From Pseudomonadota bacterium (lineage in GTDB: Bacteria; Bdellovibrionota; Bdellovibrionia; Bdellovibrionales; JACTMU01), in NCBI GenBank assembly GCA_014584465.1, contig JACTMU010000017.1, positions 1 through 64,000 of the forward strand: a stretch of DNA of 64,000 nt, written 5' to 3'. The notes under the pieces are model-generated. The model saw nothing but the letters and a program-made list of their open reading frames with translations. It made no database searches and was not told the DNA's origin. Numbering within the stretch: the first letter of the stretch is position 1; every line of letters begins with the position of its first letter. Shown here one piece after another: positions 27,154 to 36,038 of this stretch. The translations under genes and the position numbers were made by a program.

Positions 27154-27251
27154 ACCCGGATCTGATCGCGGCGGCCTATTTTCTCTGCGCCTTATGCTCT
27201 GGCAGCACCTTTGATGATTTTTATCTCCATTTCTAATTTCAGATTTGGGTT
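27154..27251. repeat. Inverted pair of AACCCRGATCTGAAATTAG repeats
   Basis: ACCCGGATCTGA (27154-27165) directly follows the secreted-protein gene's stop. An opposed copy, AATTTCAGATTTGGGTT (27235-27251), lies before the end of the convergent lipoprotein gene. Ten of twelve core bases match as inverted copies flanking about 70 bases, which resembles a small mobile or structured element. Confidence 0.55.
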
Positions 27252-27275
27252 GAACATCACCCGTTGGATTGGGGG

Positions 27276-28070
27276 CTACCAAGACCAGTCAAAGAGGAGC
27301 CCCGATTGAAGGTCTGTAAAGGTCGAAGTGTCCCATGTGACTTGGGAAGAGACCACTTCGATGGTGATCGAGAAGACCCCATGGGCTGAGGGATTGAACT
27401 GAAAGGCCAAGTTCCCACCACGATTTTCACCAACGGCCGCGTACTCATAGTCCGCAGCAGGTGAAAGTCCATTGTCCGATTGATCTTGATGGATGGTGCC
27501 ATTGGTCCGGACCTGCATTATAAAGGGGCCTCCATACATCAATACATGATCATTGAACCGAATCCCTAAGATCGCAGCATAGTCGTTAAGTACAGTGTTG
27601 AGTCGAACTCCCCAAGGAAATCCACCTGGCCCGAAGGATCCCAGCTGATCACCGGACATCACGGTTTCGCTCCAACCCATCGAACCTGTGATCGTCAACG
27701 AGATGTTTCCCGGACCGGCCTTCATCGCAGAATCTCCAAGAAGCTGCAACTTCCCCATGCCACGCCACATATTTCCAAAAGCACTTCGCCGGACTCCAAA
27801 CTCGAAACGATCCCAGACACCCATCGAAAACCGCGGTGTCAATTCAAGAACATTTGAGACCCCTGCCGTTCCAACCGTGGGTGGACGAAGCGAAGCATCT
27901 TCAATCACACTTACGCGGTGGGAAGACGCAAGGTCAAACCCGAGACGAACCCTCCCTGTCTCGCCCACAACTTCTGGACTCTCCAATCGGGACTCGGGCA
28001 AAAAAACATTGACGGCGGCACACCCACTCAAAAACATTGGAATCACAAGGTACAGATGTCGTAAACCCAT
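27276..28070 (-). CDS. Outer-membrane lipoprotein, beta-rich
   Basis: About 264 residues from ATG 28070 (GGGGG seven bases upstream); lipobox LSGC gives Cys17. The rest is rich in alternating aromatic/Gly strands (LTPRFSMGVWDRFEFGVRR, GGPFIMQVRT) and ends SGLLFDWSW, suggesting a beta-barrel-like or outer-membrane-associated protein. The family is not recognised. It is downstream of the third ACP gene in the DAR/ABC operon and may be the outer-membrane component of export. Confidence 0.6.
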   Translation of the reverse strand: MGLRHLYLVIPMFLSGCAAVNVFLPESRLESPEVVGETGRVRLGFDLASSHRVSVIEDASLRPPTVGTAGVSNVLELTPRFSMGVWDRFEFGVRRSAFGNMWRGMGKLQLLGDSAMKAGPGNISLTITGSMGWSETVMSGDQLGSFGPGGFPWGVRLNTVLNDYAAILGIRFNDHVLMYGGPFIMQVRTNGTIHQDQSDNGLSPAADYEYAAVGENRGGNLAFQFNPSAHGVFSITIEVVSSQVTWDTSTFTDLQSGLLFDWSW

Positions 28071-28093
28071 CAAACAGCCCCCGAAATGATAAA

Positions 28094-28441
28094 TCAATGA
28101 ACTCCCTGAACTTCACATTCAGTGCCACGCTCAAGACCCCCTAAGAATGCGGACAATCTTGATGAGTCCACCTCTCCTAAAAGGTACTCTCCAACCGTAT
28201 TGAACGATTTAAAGATGGCACGCGACGACGGGCCATTTCGAATCTTGATGCCAAAATGCTCCTCGATCAAAAGAATCAGCTCCAGCGCATCCAAACTGTC
28301 CAGTTGAAGACGCGACTCATTGCCAAATATGGGCTCATCATTGTCAATTGCATCCGCAGAGCAATGCCTCAACTGAACCCGAGCACTGAACTCACTCTTG
28401 AGCTTAAGCAAAAAAGACTCTTTATCCACCATCATCATCAT
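28094..28441 (-). CDS. Acyl carrier protein (DarC-like position)
   Basis: About 115 residues beginning with four consecutive Met codons, any of which could be the start. The phosphopantetheine Ser49 lies in RLQLDSLDALELI. It is encoded in the same operon as the DarB-like synthase, BtrH-like protein and ABC exporter and overlaps the permease gene end by 20 bases. It probably carries the acyl chains for resorcinol formation or for the BtrH-like transfer. Confidence 0.85.
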   Translation of the reverse strand: MMMMVDKESFLLKLKSEFSARVQLRHCSADAIDNDEPIFGNESRLQLDSLDALELILLIEEHFGIKIRNGPSSRAIFKSFNTVGEYLLGEVDSSRLSAFLGGLERGTECEVQGVH

Positions 28442-29642
28442 TCCACCGAAAGCGATAAATCGCTAAAAGAAAAGTTATCAGAGCAAAACCAAATAGAAAA
28501 GCGATATTGTAGAGCATCGCCTTAACCGGAGTATGGTAAAGAAAAACATCAAAATAGCTCTCCAACCCCCAGTACAAGGGGGAGAGGTGGGCAAGTTTCT
28601 GCATAAATTGAGGCATGACGAAGTGAGGGATCATAACACCTCCGGTCAACGCCATGATGACCACGAGCAGAGGGCCGAGACTTGTAGCCTGTTCCGCAGT
28701 ACGCGCCCAACTTGCAATCAATAGGCCAAAGGATGTGGCCGCCAAAGATGAAACTAAGGTCACGATGAGCAGAGGCCCAAGATCTCCGTGGACCACAAAT
28801 CCTCGATCTGTCAGCCAAGGCATGACAAAGCGTCCAACTCCGTACATCGCAAAGAGCTGCAGGCAGTTGATCACAATGTAGGGAGCCACCTTACCCAGTA
28901 TGAGCTCTCCCTTGGACACATTGTAGCCGAGCAGTCGCTTGAACATACCAAGCTTACGATCTCGGATGAAGCTGTTGGAGAGTGGAATGACAATAAAAAA
29001 CATAGCAAAAAGCGACCATGCAGGAACTGTTTGCTGAAGCGGATTGGGCAGCACCTTTGTCTTTCCCACAACTTCAAAGAGCTGGGTCTGATGGTCAAAC
29101 GACCGCAAAGCGACCGACTTTCCTGCTGATGGATCACCTGGACCCAAATCTGAACTGCCCAAAATCTCCTCATTCACACGGTCGATCACCATGGATTGAA
29201 AGATCAAAGTCAATTGGGCCTTGATCAAATCCTGATAGGACTGATCCAGGTTGGGACGAAATGAGATTTTGATCTTCTCGGTCGAAACAGAATCCTTGCG
29301 CTTTTCCAGAAGCGCCTCAAGATCCTGAGGTAACTCCAGCACGACTTCGGGATCATGAAGCTGAACATACTCTTCGATGCTCTGACTCTCAGCTGAATCC
29401 ACCAAGATCTCGTATCCATAGCCTTTCATCTTTGCATGGAGAATCTCAGGAATCTTCTTGGAATGGGCCAATAGGACGACTTGGAAATGTCTTCCCACCT
29501 TTTGGTGATAGATATCTGTAAGTGCCAGAGAGAGAAACAGAATGAGAAGAACCGGCATCAAAAAGAGAATCGCCAAAGCCTGTCGATCTGCAAAGAGCAC
29601 TTTGATCTCCTGAATTGAGATCTGCAGGGTTCGAAAAATCAT
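28422..29642 (-). CDS. ABC-2 type exporter permease
   Basis: 406 residues: one N-terminal helix (ALAILFLMPVLLILFLSLAL), a large extracytoplasmic domain of about 200 residues, then five helices. This is the YhhJ/NodJ/ABC2_membrane_3 architecture. It is the membrane half of an exporter whose ATPase is encoded immediately upstream with a four-base overlap. It likely exports the pigment or a precursor. Confidence 0.9.
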   Translation of the reverse strand: MIFRTLQISIQEIKVLFADRQALAILFLMPVLLILFLSLALTDIYHQKVGRHFQVVLLAHSKKIPEILHAKMKGYGYEILVDSAESQSIEEYVQLHDPEVVLELPQDLEALLEKRKDSVSTEKIKISFRPNLDQSYQDLIKAQLTLIFQSMVIDRVNEEILGSSDLGPGDPSAGKSVALRSFDHQTQLFEVVGKTKVLPNPLQQTVPAWSLFAMFFIVIPLSNSFIRDRKLGMFKRLLGYNVSKGELILGKVAPYIVINCLQLFAMYGVGRFVMPWLTDRGFVVHGDLGPLLIVTLVSSLAATSFGLLIASWARTAEQATSLGPLLVVIMALTGGVMIPHFVMPQFMQKLAHLSPLYWGLESYFDVFLYHTPVKAMLYNIAFLFGFALITFLLAIYRFRWNDDDGG

Positions 29643-30388
29643 ATCTCTTGACCTTGTGGATCTGGATCACTCTCTAGACTGAGAGAGTTTGCAAACGACT
29701 TGAAGTTCTGAACCAAAATCGAAAGATCGACACGCCCCCGATAGATCAATTGCCCCAAATTCATCATCGCCACAGAATCACAGACTCTCTCCACCTCTTC
29801 GAGGTAGTGAGTGGTGTAAATCAATGTGGTCCCAGATCTACGCAAATCGTTGATCCTCTCAAAAATAAGATCCCTGGACATCATGTCCACCCCGACGGTT
29901 GGCTCGTCGAGAATCAAGAGTTCGGGTTCATTCAAAAGAGCAATGGCCAAATTCAACCGCCGCTTCATTCCTCCTGAAAGTGCAGCGACCCGTTTCTCTC
30001 GATCCGAGGTGAGATCGACCACCTCCAAGACCCTCTCCACCTGCGCCCTCTGCCGCTCTTTAGAGATGCAAGCAAGTCGAGAAAAAAAGATCAGGTTGTC
30101 ATGGACCGACAAAGATGGGTAGAGTGCCAACTCCTGCGGAGCATATCCAATCTTAAGGAGCTCCTCCCCTAAAAGGTGCAGTGGCCTACCAAAGACGGTC
30201 ACGCGATCATCGGACCGCGGACGAAGTCCAGACAAAAACGAGATTAAAGTGGTTTTCCCCGCACCGTTAGGGCCCAAGAGTCCAACCGACTCTCCACGTC
30301 GAACCTCCAAGGAGAAGGAGTCCAGCGATCGCTTCGACGACCTCGGATAGGAAAAGGATAGATCCCGAATCTCAACAATGTTCTCCAA
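29639..30388 (-). CDS. ABC transporter ATP-binding protein
   Basis: 249 residues with Walker A GPNGAGKTTL, signature LSGGMKRRLN, Walker B LLILDEPTVGVD and a switch His in YTTHYLEEVE. DrrA/NodI-like class. It partners the downstream permease (overlapping genes). Confidence 0.95.
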   Translation of the reverse strand: MENIVEIRDLSFSYPRSSKRSLDSFSLEVRRGESVGLLGPNGAGKTTLISFLSGLRPRSDDRVTVFGRPLHLLGEELLKIGYAPQELALYPSLSVHDNLIFFSRLACISKERQRAQVERVLEVVDLTSDREKRVAALSGGMKRRLNLAIALLNEPELLILDEPTVGVDMMSRDLIFERINDLRRSGTTLIYTTHYLEEVERVCDSVAMMNLGQLIYRGRVDLSILVQNFKSFANSLSLESDPDPQGQEI

Positions 30389-30389
30389 C

Positions 30390-31412
30390 TCAAACCTCTC
30401 GACGCAAATACTCTTTCTTCAAAAGAAGGTAGATCGACTGTTCCTGCTCGGAGATGTTCCTCACAGCACGTGCAACCTTTTCAAAGGTTGCATCACCCCT
30501 CTCCTTACAGAGTCCCACTGCAGAAACGGCCACATCACGCCATCGATCCCCTACCTCTTCCATCTCCACGGAGGCCCTTCTCAGCACCTGGCGGTCCAAG
30601 AGCACACCACACTCATCCAAAAACGCAGAGTACATGTAGCGAAAACCCGCCCCACCCGTACCAATCTCCTCTTGCATTCGAACGACAAAGGCCAAACGAT
30701 TTCGAGCCTCTTCGGATGAAAGCTTCCTCGGCCACTTTTCAATGTCCTTCGCCAAATATCGAATGGCCCGCACTCCCAAAATAGGTAGTGGTGAGTAGAG
30801 CATTTTGTTCACAGTCTCCTTAATACCCTCTCGAATCGCCTCTTTCCAGTTGATCGAGCTCTCCCTACCCTCGACGTAGTAGAGAAGCCCCTTTGGCGCC
30901 AAAGCCCCTTTACAAAATCGAGCTTTGGTCAAAGCCCGTGAATCGCAGATTGAAAACTCTTCCACAATGGGATCACTGATGAGGTAGTCATCTCCCCTCT
31001 TTCCGGCCACGATCAAATTGTGGGCATTGAAATGAAAACGAAATTTGGCCGGCACATAGGGAAGCCAATAGATGTTGGCCTGGATTCCTAAAGCCCTTCC
31101 TTCTCCTAAGAGTTCGTCCAGGCGCTCCTTTCCTCTTTGAGGATCTCTGAATCTTTCAGATCGAAATCGAACAGCCAACCTCTGACAGTTTCGCTTAAAG
31201 ATGGAGCCTGGCAGAGAACGATAGGCGATCAAGGGATTTCCCATCACCTTGATAAAAGCCGCGTAGAAAAAAAAGAGGCCACTGCCAATTCCAAAGGCCA
31301 TCGGCTCAGAGATTGAGATTCCCTGCTGCTGAAACAAGAGGTGAACGACCCCGGTTTCACAATGAGCAGATTGGTGATGTTCAATGGGTTTACTCTCCAT
31401 CTGGCTTCTCAT
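30390..31412 (-). CDS. BtrH-like papain-fold acyltransferase
   Basis: 340 residues matching the BtrH N-terminal domain pattern. HCETGVVHLLFQQQGI carries the presumed nucleophile Cys18, followed by EPMAFGIGSGLFFFY. The second active-site block is AHNLIVAGKRGDDYLISDP with His and Asp. BtrH moves an acyl group from an ACP to an amine in butirosin synthesis. Here the ACP, DarB-like and exporter neighbours suggest acyl transfer from ACP to a pigment or lipid acceptor, for instance ester formation; that is inference. An in-frame ATG at 31400 is an alternative start. A C-terminal helical domain (about 200-335) follows. Confidence 0.8.
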   Translation of the reverse strand: MRSQMESKPIEHHQSAHCETGVVHLLFQQQGISISEPMAFGIGSGLFFFYAAFIKVMGNPLIAYRSLPGSIFKRNCQRLAVRFRSERFRDPQRGKERLDELLGEGRALGIQANIYWLPYVPAKFRFHFNAHNLIVAGKRGDDYLISDPIVEEFSICDSRALTKARFCKGALAPKGLLYYVEGRESSINWKEAIREGIKETVNKMLYSPLPILGVRAIRYLAKDIEKWPRKLSSEEARNRLAFVVRMQEEIGTGGAGFRYMYSAFLDECGVLLDRQVLRRASVEMEEVGDRWRDVAVSAVGLCKERGDATFEKVARAVRNISEQEQSIYLLLKKEYLRREV

Positions 31413-31818
31413 CTTTCAATTCCGATGGCACGCTCCTCAATTCATCAATGGAGATCCCAAAATAATCTGCATACTTACGTAAAACGGACTCGCTCAGACG
31501 ATGAAAAACCTTGGGTTTAAGATGCCGGCGGACGGTCCAACACCACATCCCTAAATTTTTTGCCAAAAGTGTGGGGGTAAAGAGATTCTTTTCCATGTGA
31601 AATGCCAAAGGACTGAGCCTTCCAAGGGCGATATCCTCACGAGTCTTTGCCAAAGTTTGTCGAATCTGTTTCCAAGCTGATTCCGTGGCCTCTCGCTCCA
31701 CTTCCCATCCCACTGAGGCAACACTTTCAACTCTTCCATCGCCACCGCGAGCATAACAGAGCCGCTTGTGTCCTTCGTAACCAACATCCAAATCTTGGGG
31801 GACAAATTCTTTACGCAA
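31390..31818 (-). CDS. Conserved small protein between DarB-like and BtrH-like genes
   Basis: About 142 residues starting at TTG 31818, overlapping the synthase stop by eight bases and the BtrH-like gene by 23. The sequence (FVPQDLDVGYEGHKRLCYA; LSPLAFHMEKNLFTPTLLAKNLGMWCWTVRRHLKP) suggests a small helical domain, the end of which looks like a helix-turn-helix (KYADYFGISIDELRS). No catalytic motif is seen. The tight coupling on both sides argues for a structural partner of the BtrH-like protein rather than a regulator. Confidence 0.6.
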   Translation of the reverse strand: MRKEFVPQDLDVGYEGHKRLCYARGGDGRVESVASVGWEVEREATESAWKQIRQTLAKTREDIALGRLSPLAFHMEKNLFTPTLLAKNLGMWCWTVRRHLKPKVFHRLSESVLRKYADYFGISIDELRSVPSELKDEKPDGE

Positions 31819-32959
31819 AGCCGTTACTCAGAACCGTCAACTGCATATAACAAATGGTGAATCGCGAGCTCTCTGGCACAAAGCAGAGGATCTTTTGCCC
31901 TGGCTGCAACATCCCAGATCGGCACAAATCATTCAGATAGACAAAAAGTGAGGCCGACCCCACATTCCCGCGAGATTCCAGTGTTGTAAACCACTTGGAA
32001 AAGGGAATCTCAAACTCAATCTGCTGTAGATGAGTGAAGAGTTTGGAACGAAAAAAATCGGAAGAGTAGTGTGGGACAAACCAGTCAATCTCGTGCGACC
32101 GCAGGCTTCGTCTGTAACGAATGTCCCTAAGCGCATGATTCACGGAGTAATCGGTAATGAATTTTTCCAAAAGACGAGAGTCCTGAGAGATGTTCATCAC
32201 CTGACGATCCATCAGCTCCTGCCTGGAAAAGTCCATCCAAGAGATGAGCGATTGGTCCTCACTCTTTTTGGCACCGCCGTACATACATACCGGGAGTTCA
32301 TTTGCGTAGGAGAGGAGTTCAATCCAATCCACGCGCATAGAGAGCCCTGATTTGCTGGGACTGCGCTCCAAAAGCACGGCCCCTGCCCCATCCGAGAGCA
32401 TCCAACGTAGAAACTCCTGCTCAAACTGAAAGATGGGTCTCTCTAGGAGGTCTTCCAACCGCTCCTGACCAAACCGTGAGGCCCTCATAAACTTGGAAGA
32501 GATCTCACTGCCGGTCACCACCGCTCGACTCTTATCCCCACTGAGAAGGCTTAAGTAGGCGTACTTTAGTGCGGCCACAGAAGAGCAGCAGACTCCCGCA
32601 GTGGTGATCACTTCGCAAACGTGACTTCCAAGCTCGCCGTGGACCATGGAACCATGTGAGGGCAAAAGTTGATCGGCACAGGTCGTACCACATGCCAGCA
32701 AATCAACCTCTTCCAACGATACCCTTTGCTCACGAACCAAAGCACGAATGGCTTCGGCTGCGAGCATCGCGTTTGTGAATGTTGCAGTTCCCGTTTCAGG
32801 GTCGACGGCATAGTGGCGGGTTTTGATCCCATTCTTCTTGAGGACAATCTCCTTGGCTCGAGCCCCCCGCTTGCTCGTTGGCCCAAGAACCCTCCCAAGA
32901 TCCTCATTGCCAAAGGGAGCACCCGGCAAAAAAGCAGCAACTCCATTAATAAAGACCAC
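31811..32959 (-). CDS. darB: KASIII-type ketosynthase (DarB-like)
   Basis: 382 residues of the FabH/KASIII superfamily. The nucleophile is Cys124 or Cys125 in AGVCCSSVAALKYA, the His lies in FVPHYSSDFF and the Asn in RGNVGSASLF. It is longer than housekeeping FabH. DarB-type enzymes condense two acyl units to the cyclohexanedione precursor of dialkylresorcinols. The assignment to DarB rests on the neighbouring DarA-like gene and ACP; a different head-to-head or transfer function remains possible. Confidence 0.75.
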   Translation of the reverse strand: MVFINGVAAFLPGAPFGNEDLGRVLGPTSKRGARAKEIVLKKNGIKTRHYAVDPETGTATFTNAMLAAEAIRALVREQRVSLEEVDLLACGTTCADQLLPSHGSMVHGELGSHVCEVITTAGVCCSSVAALKYAYLSLLSGDKSRAVVTGSEISSKFMRASRFGQERLEDLLERPIFQFEQEFLRWMLSDGAGAVLLERSPSKSGLSMRVDWIELLSYANELPVCMYGGAKKSEDQSLISWMDFSRQELMDRQVMNISQDSRLLEKFITDYSVNHALRDIRYRRSLRSHEIDWFVPHYSSDFFRSKLFTHLQQIEFEIPFSKWFTTLESRGNVGSASLFVYLNDLCRSGMLQPGQKILCFVPESSRFTICYMQLTVLSNGFA

Positions 32960-33161
32960 AACTCCCCCTACAGACGATCAAATCCACTCGAGACCCACGG
33001 GCGCCCCAACAAACAAATATGGCGAGAAAAAATCATCTATCATTCTACCAGAGCAAAAAGCATAGGAAAAACTGCTGAAACGTATCGCCAGGGATACAGT
33101 GAAGTCCATTTTTCGAGCAGCTTTGCTCTGGTGGCCGGTTTTATGATTTTAGCCCATTTCC

Positions 33162-33184
33162 AATTTCGAATCCGGGTTCCAAAA
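33162..33184. repeat. AACCCRGATCTGAAATTAG-family repeat
   Basis: AATTTCGAATCCGGGTT is an inverted-orientation copy lying just beyond the stop of the DarA-like gene, followed closely by a second AATTCAGATCT fragment that runs into it. The rest of the 226-base gap between the DarA-like and DarB-like genes shows no recognisable feature. Confidence 0.5.
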
Positions 33185-33185
33185 T

Positions 33186-34088
33186 TCAGATCTGACTTTG
33201 AATACAAAGAGAAGACTCGACCCGAACATCTATTAACCGACGAAAATAGGATTTGGCAACAAATTCAGCAACTCTCCCCAAAACAAATAGTGCACAAATA
33301 AGTAGCACAAGATTCACACGGAAAAGGAGGAGAGCAACATCCCGCAGGATCGACCCCCTTTTTGTAACTCTTTCGATCATCAAAGCTGAGAGTCTGAAGA
33401 ACTTCGATCCGACGATCTCCATCAGATACTCCGTGACATTTGGAACCAACATGGCGTCCACGTTGCAGTCACCACGACTGAGCGAGTTCGAGGCACCCCA
33501 TCTTCTCCCGAAATCCCTTACTGTTGCAAACGAAGTATCGGGGATTCCGGCCTTTGGGAAGAAGAGAAATGGCCCCCTCTTCCCAGTGAACATCCAGCGC
33601 GGCGTGGTGACCACCGATGCCCATGCCGGTGAAGGGTCTCGGAGCACGAAGTTTCTAATCGATTGAACACCCATCTTGGACAATCGGGCATTGGCCCTAT
33701 CCACACCCGTAAGCCACAGGTTTCGACATGTCACGAGCCCAACCACGGGCCTCCCATTCACCAACTTTTGAAACTCAGACATCTCAAAGAGAGAATGAAT
33801 TGGCCATGCGGACGACAAAAACCAGATCGGAAACCCTAAGACCACAAGATCATAGTGTCCCCTCCACACTCCTTCGGGAATCTGTGTCAACGGACAAAGG
33901 GAGGGGCCGTAGGTGTCGGGGAATCTTCGAAAGAAGTCGTTGATCTTCCATGGAAAGTCAAAGGCAACGGACGGTTCAACGGGGATCATCTCCACCGTAA
34001 AGGTCTCACTCAAACCCTGGGCAAACTCCTCAACCATCCTCTTTGTTTGTCCCGTATGAGAAAAATAGAAAACGATTGCGTGCTTCAT
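33186..34088 (-). CDS. darA: Flavodoxin-fold aromatase (DarA-like)
   Basis: About 300 residues from ATG 34088. The N-terminus HAIVFYFSHTGQTKRMVEEF is a flavodoxin-like FMN phosphate loop. Further blocks are DLVVLGFPIWFLSSAWPI and VVGLVTCRNLWL. The overall pattern fits the family annotated as dialkylresorcinol condensing enzyme DarA, which oxidises the cyclohexanedione to the resorcinol. The C-terminus has one hydrophobic helix (LVLLICALFVLG) that would anchor it to the membrane. It is first gene of the operon with the DarB-like, BtrH-like and ABC genes. Confidence 0.65.
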   Translation of the reverse strand: MKHAIVFYFSHTGQTKRMVEEFAQGLSETFTVEMIPVEPSVAFDFPWKINDFFRRFPDTYGPSLCPLTQIPEGVWRGHYDLVVLGFPIWFLSSAWPIHSLFEMSEFQKLVNGRPVVGLVTCRNLWLTGVDRANARLSKMGVQSIRNFVLRDPSPAWASVVTTPRWMFTGKRGPFLFFPKAGIPDTSFATVRDFGRRWGASNSLSRGDCNVDAMLVPNVTEYLMEIVGSKFFRLSALMIERVTKRGSILRDVALLLFRVNLVLLICALFVLGRVAEFVAKSYFRRLIDVRVESSLCIQSQI

Positions 34089-34434
34089 ATCATCTTCTAT
34101 CCAGCGCCGCACGGAATCGATGTCAATCAATATCACGTCTTAGCCAGGTGCACCGATGGAGATCGACACCATCCAAGACGTTCCCAGAGCGCGAATGCCT
34201 TTGAAAAATAGGCCACGTCGAATCTTTGAGTGAAACGATAAGGTCTATTTCTCAACCTTTTCGGAAGAATTGGACAACCTTAGAGACCAGACCCAACATT
34301 ATCAACTTTTCTAAACAAAGCCACGATTTGAACTATGTGGCTTGTAACGAAGTCTTGCCTCATTGTAGTCTCTGTTCATGCAAAATGAGCAGGCTTCTCA
34401 TATTTTTCGGTCAACTGGACATCTTGGAATCTTA
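34089..34434. other. Divergent intergenic region, no clear element
   Basis: About 346 bases between the divergent DarA-like and MsrBA genes. I see no ORF with a ribosome site, no hairpin terminator and no repeat copy. It must contain promoters for both genes; a TTGAAC at about 34328 is a possible -35 toward msrBA but no convincing -10 follows. Confidence 0.4.
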
Positions 34435-35454
34435 ATGGAGATCCAGGTCTTGTTGACTCTTGTTTTCATGGCTATGGGGGGAAGGGCGATGGGGAAGGAA
34501 GATGTAGAATCTCCAAATCTTCAGACGAATAAAACTGAACTGAAGAGGCGACTGACGCCGGAACAGTATCGCTGCACCCAAGAAAATGGCACCGAACGCC
34601 CATTTCACAATCTCTATTGGGATAATAAAGCTGATGGCATCTATGTCGATGTGGTGAGCGGTGAGCCCCTCTTTAGCTCATTGGATAAGTATGATTCGGG
34701 GTCGGGCTGGCCGAGTTTTACAAGACCTCTTGGAAAGGACAGACTTAAATTGAAGAGCGATCTCTCCCTTGGTACGGTCCGCACCGAAGTTCGCTCTCAA
34801 AGGGCCGACTCCCACCTGGGACACGTCTTTGATGATGGCCCAAAGGAGTCGGGTGGAAAACGCTACTGCATCAACTCAGCCTCAATGGATTTCATCCCTG
34901 TTGAGAAGATGAAGGAGCGTGGATTTGGGTACCTGCTCTTTGACTTTTCAAAAAAGAGGGGTTGGGAGATCGCCACACTGGCTGGTGGTTGCTTTTGGGG
35001 AGTTGAAGAGCTCTTTCGTGAGCTTAAAGGTGTTATCGAAACTCAAGTGGGTTACACCGGAGGCAAAATCAAAGATCCAAATTATGGTATTGTCTCAACA
35101 GGTACCAGCGGCCATGCCGAATCGATCCGAATTCTATTTGATCCTGGAAAGATCTCCTATGGGGAGATCTTGAAGTTTTTCTTTAAGATCCATGACCCCA
35201 CCACAAAAGACCAACAAGGTAACGATCGAGGGACCCAATATAGGTCGGCCATTTTTGCCGCCAATGGAGAACAACGACGCACGGCTGAGAAAATCATGGC
35301 AGAGGTTGAAAAATCGGGCGCTTGGAAAAAACCACTGGTCACTGAGATTGCGGAAGCCACTGCGTTTTATCCGGCAGAAGATTCTCATCAAAAGTATCTT
35401 AAGAAAAACCCCAAAGGATACACCTGCCACTTTGTTCGAAAGCTCGATTTCTAA
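34435..35454 (+). CDS. msrBA: Secreted peptide methionine sulfoxide reductase MsrB-MsrA fusion
   Basis: 339 residues from ATG 34435, which gives a signal-like N-terminus ([16 protein letters not shown]). The MsrB domain (about 38-165) has catalytic Cys145 in RYCINSAS and a likely resolving Cys47; the CxxC zinc pairs of other MsrB proteins are absent. The MsrA domain (about 175-335) has Cys186 in GGCFWG. Together they repair both epimers of methionine sulfoxide, probably in the periplasm. It is convergent with argR. Confidence 0.92.
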   Translation: MEIQVLLTLVFMAMGGRAMGKEDVESPNLQTNKTELKRRLTPEQYRCTQENGTERPFHNLYWDNKADGIYVDVVSGEPLFSSLDKYDSGSGWPSFTRPLGKDRLKLKSDLSLGTVRTEVRSQRADSHLGHVFDDGPKESGGKRYCINSASMDFIPVEKMKERGFGYLLFDFSKKRGWEIATLAGGCFWGVEELFRELKGVIETQVGYTGGKIKDPNYGIVSTGTSGHAESIRILFDPGKISYGEILKFFFKIHDPTTKDQQGNDRGTQYRSAIFAANGEQRRTAEKIMAEVEKSGAWKKPLVTEIAEATAFYPAEDSHQKYLKKNPKGYTCHFVRKLDF

Positions 35455-35493
35455 GGGTGGGTGAAACAGGCCAGCGAGGCCGTCAACACGTCT

Positions 35494-35940
35494 CTAAGTG
35501 ATAAGCCCTATGATCTTCTTTTTGACTCTGGGAAGATCCATGGTCGATCGAGGTGCCACAAAAATCGTATCGTCACCCGCGATGGTCCCTAGGATCAGAT
35601 CAGAGCAGTGGTGATCTAAAAAACCTGCCACAAAGAGTGCCGATCCAGGAACAACTCGCAACACAACCAGAACCTCGTTGCCTTCGACTTGAATGACAAG
35701 ATTTCGAAATTGAGTGAGGGGTGAACCAAGTTCAACGGACGAATCTTCAATAGAATAGAGATTGACTCCACCCTCTCTGCGACGAGACGCGCCCATCTGC
35801 TTCAACATTCGCGAGATGGTGGATTGAGTGACAAAGATTCCGTTTTTTTCAAGTGCTCGCTGGATCTCTCGTTGCCCCCCACGAAACCCAGATCCAATCA
35901 AACCTCGCAAAACCTCTTCAGGAGATCTCTCTTTTTTCAC
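35494..35940 (-). CDS. argR: Arginine repressor ArgR
   Basis: About 148 residues starting at GTG 35940 with AAAGGA six bases upstream; a longer frame begins at 35991. The N-terminal winged helix includes TQSTISRMLKQMG and the C-terminal oligomerisation/arginine-binding domain includes GTIAGDDTIFVAP. It is the typical ArgR length and would regulate arginine metabolism. No arginine genes are nearby, so it is a stand-alone regulator. Confidence 0.92.
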   Translation of the reverse strand: MKKERSPEEVLRGLIGSGFRGGQREIQRALEKNGIFVTQSTISRMLKQMGASRRREGGVNLYSIEDSSVELGSPLTQFRNLVIQVEGNEVLVVLRVVPGSALFVAGFLDHHCSDLILGTIAGDDTIFVAPRSTMDLPRVKKKIIGLIT

Positions 35941-35963
35941 ACTGTATCCTTTCGATGCACACA

Positions 35964-35980
35964 CCCCAGATCTGGGTTTA
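35964..35980. repeat. AACCCRGATCTGAAATTAG-family repeat upstream of argR
   Basis: CCCAGATCTGGGTTTA, containing the palindrome CCCAGATCTGGG, is a degenerate copy of the intergenic repeat about 25 bases upstream of the argR start. An ARG box is not obvious here, though the palindrome could be mistaken for one. Confidence 0.45.
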
Positions 35981-36000
35981 CAAAAGACCACCAGCTACTT

Positions 36001-36038
36001 AGTGCTTGGCACGAAAGCAGCTTTCGCTGCCAACCACT
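36001..36038. terminator. Long imperfect hairpin with GTGCCWGGCAC-like arms
   Basis: AGTGCTTGGCACGAAAG, a CAG loop and CTTTCGCTGCCAACCACT form a stem of about 16 pairs with two single-base mismatches. It overlaps the stop codon of the pirin gene and lies upstream of argR. It could terminate the pirin transcript. The outer arm is a diverged member of the GTGCCWGGCAC family. Confidence 0.55.

Noticed and set aside
35966-35977. ARG box upstream of argR
   Set aside because: The CCCAGATCTGGG palindrome matches the dispersed repeat family rather than the ARG box consensus, and no tandem box is present.
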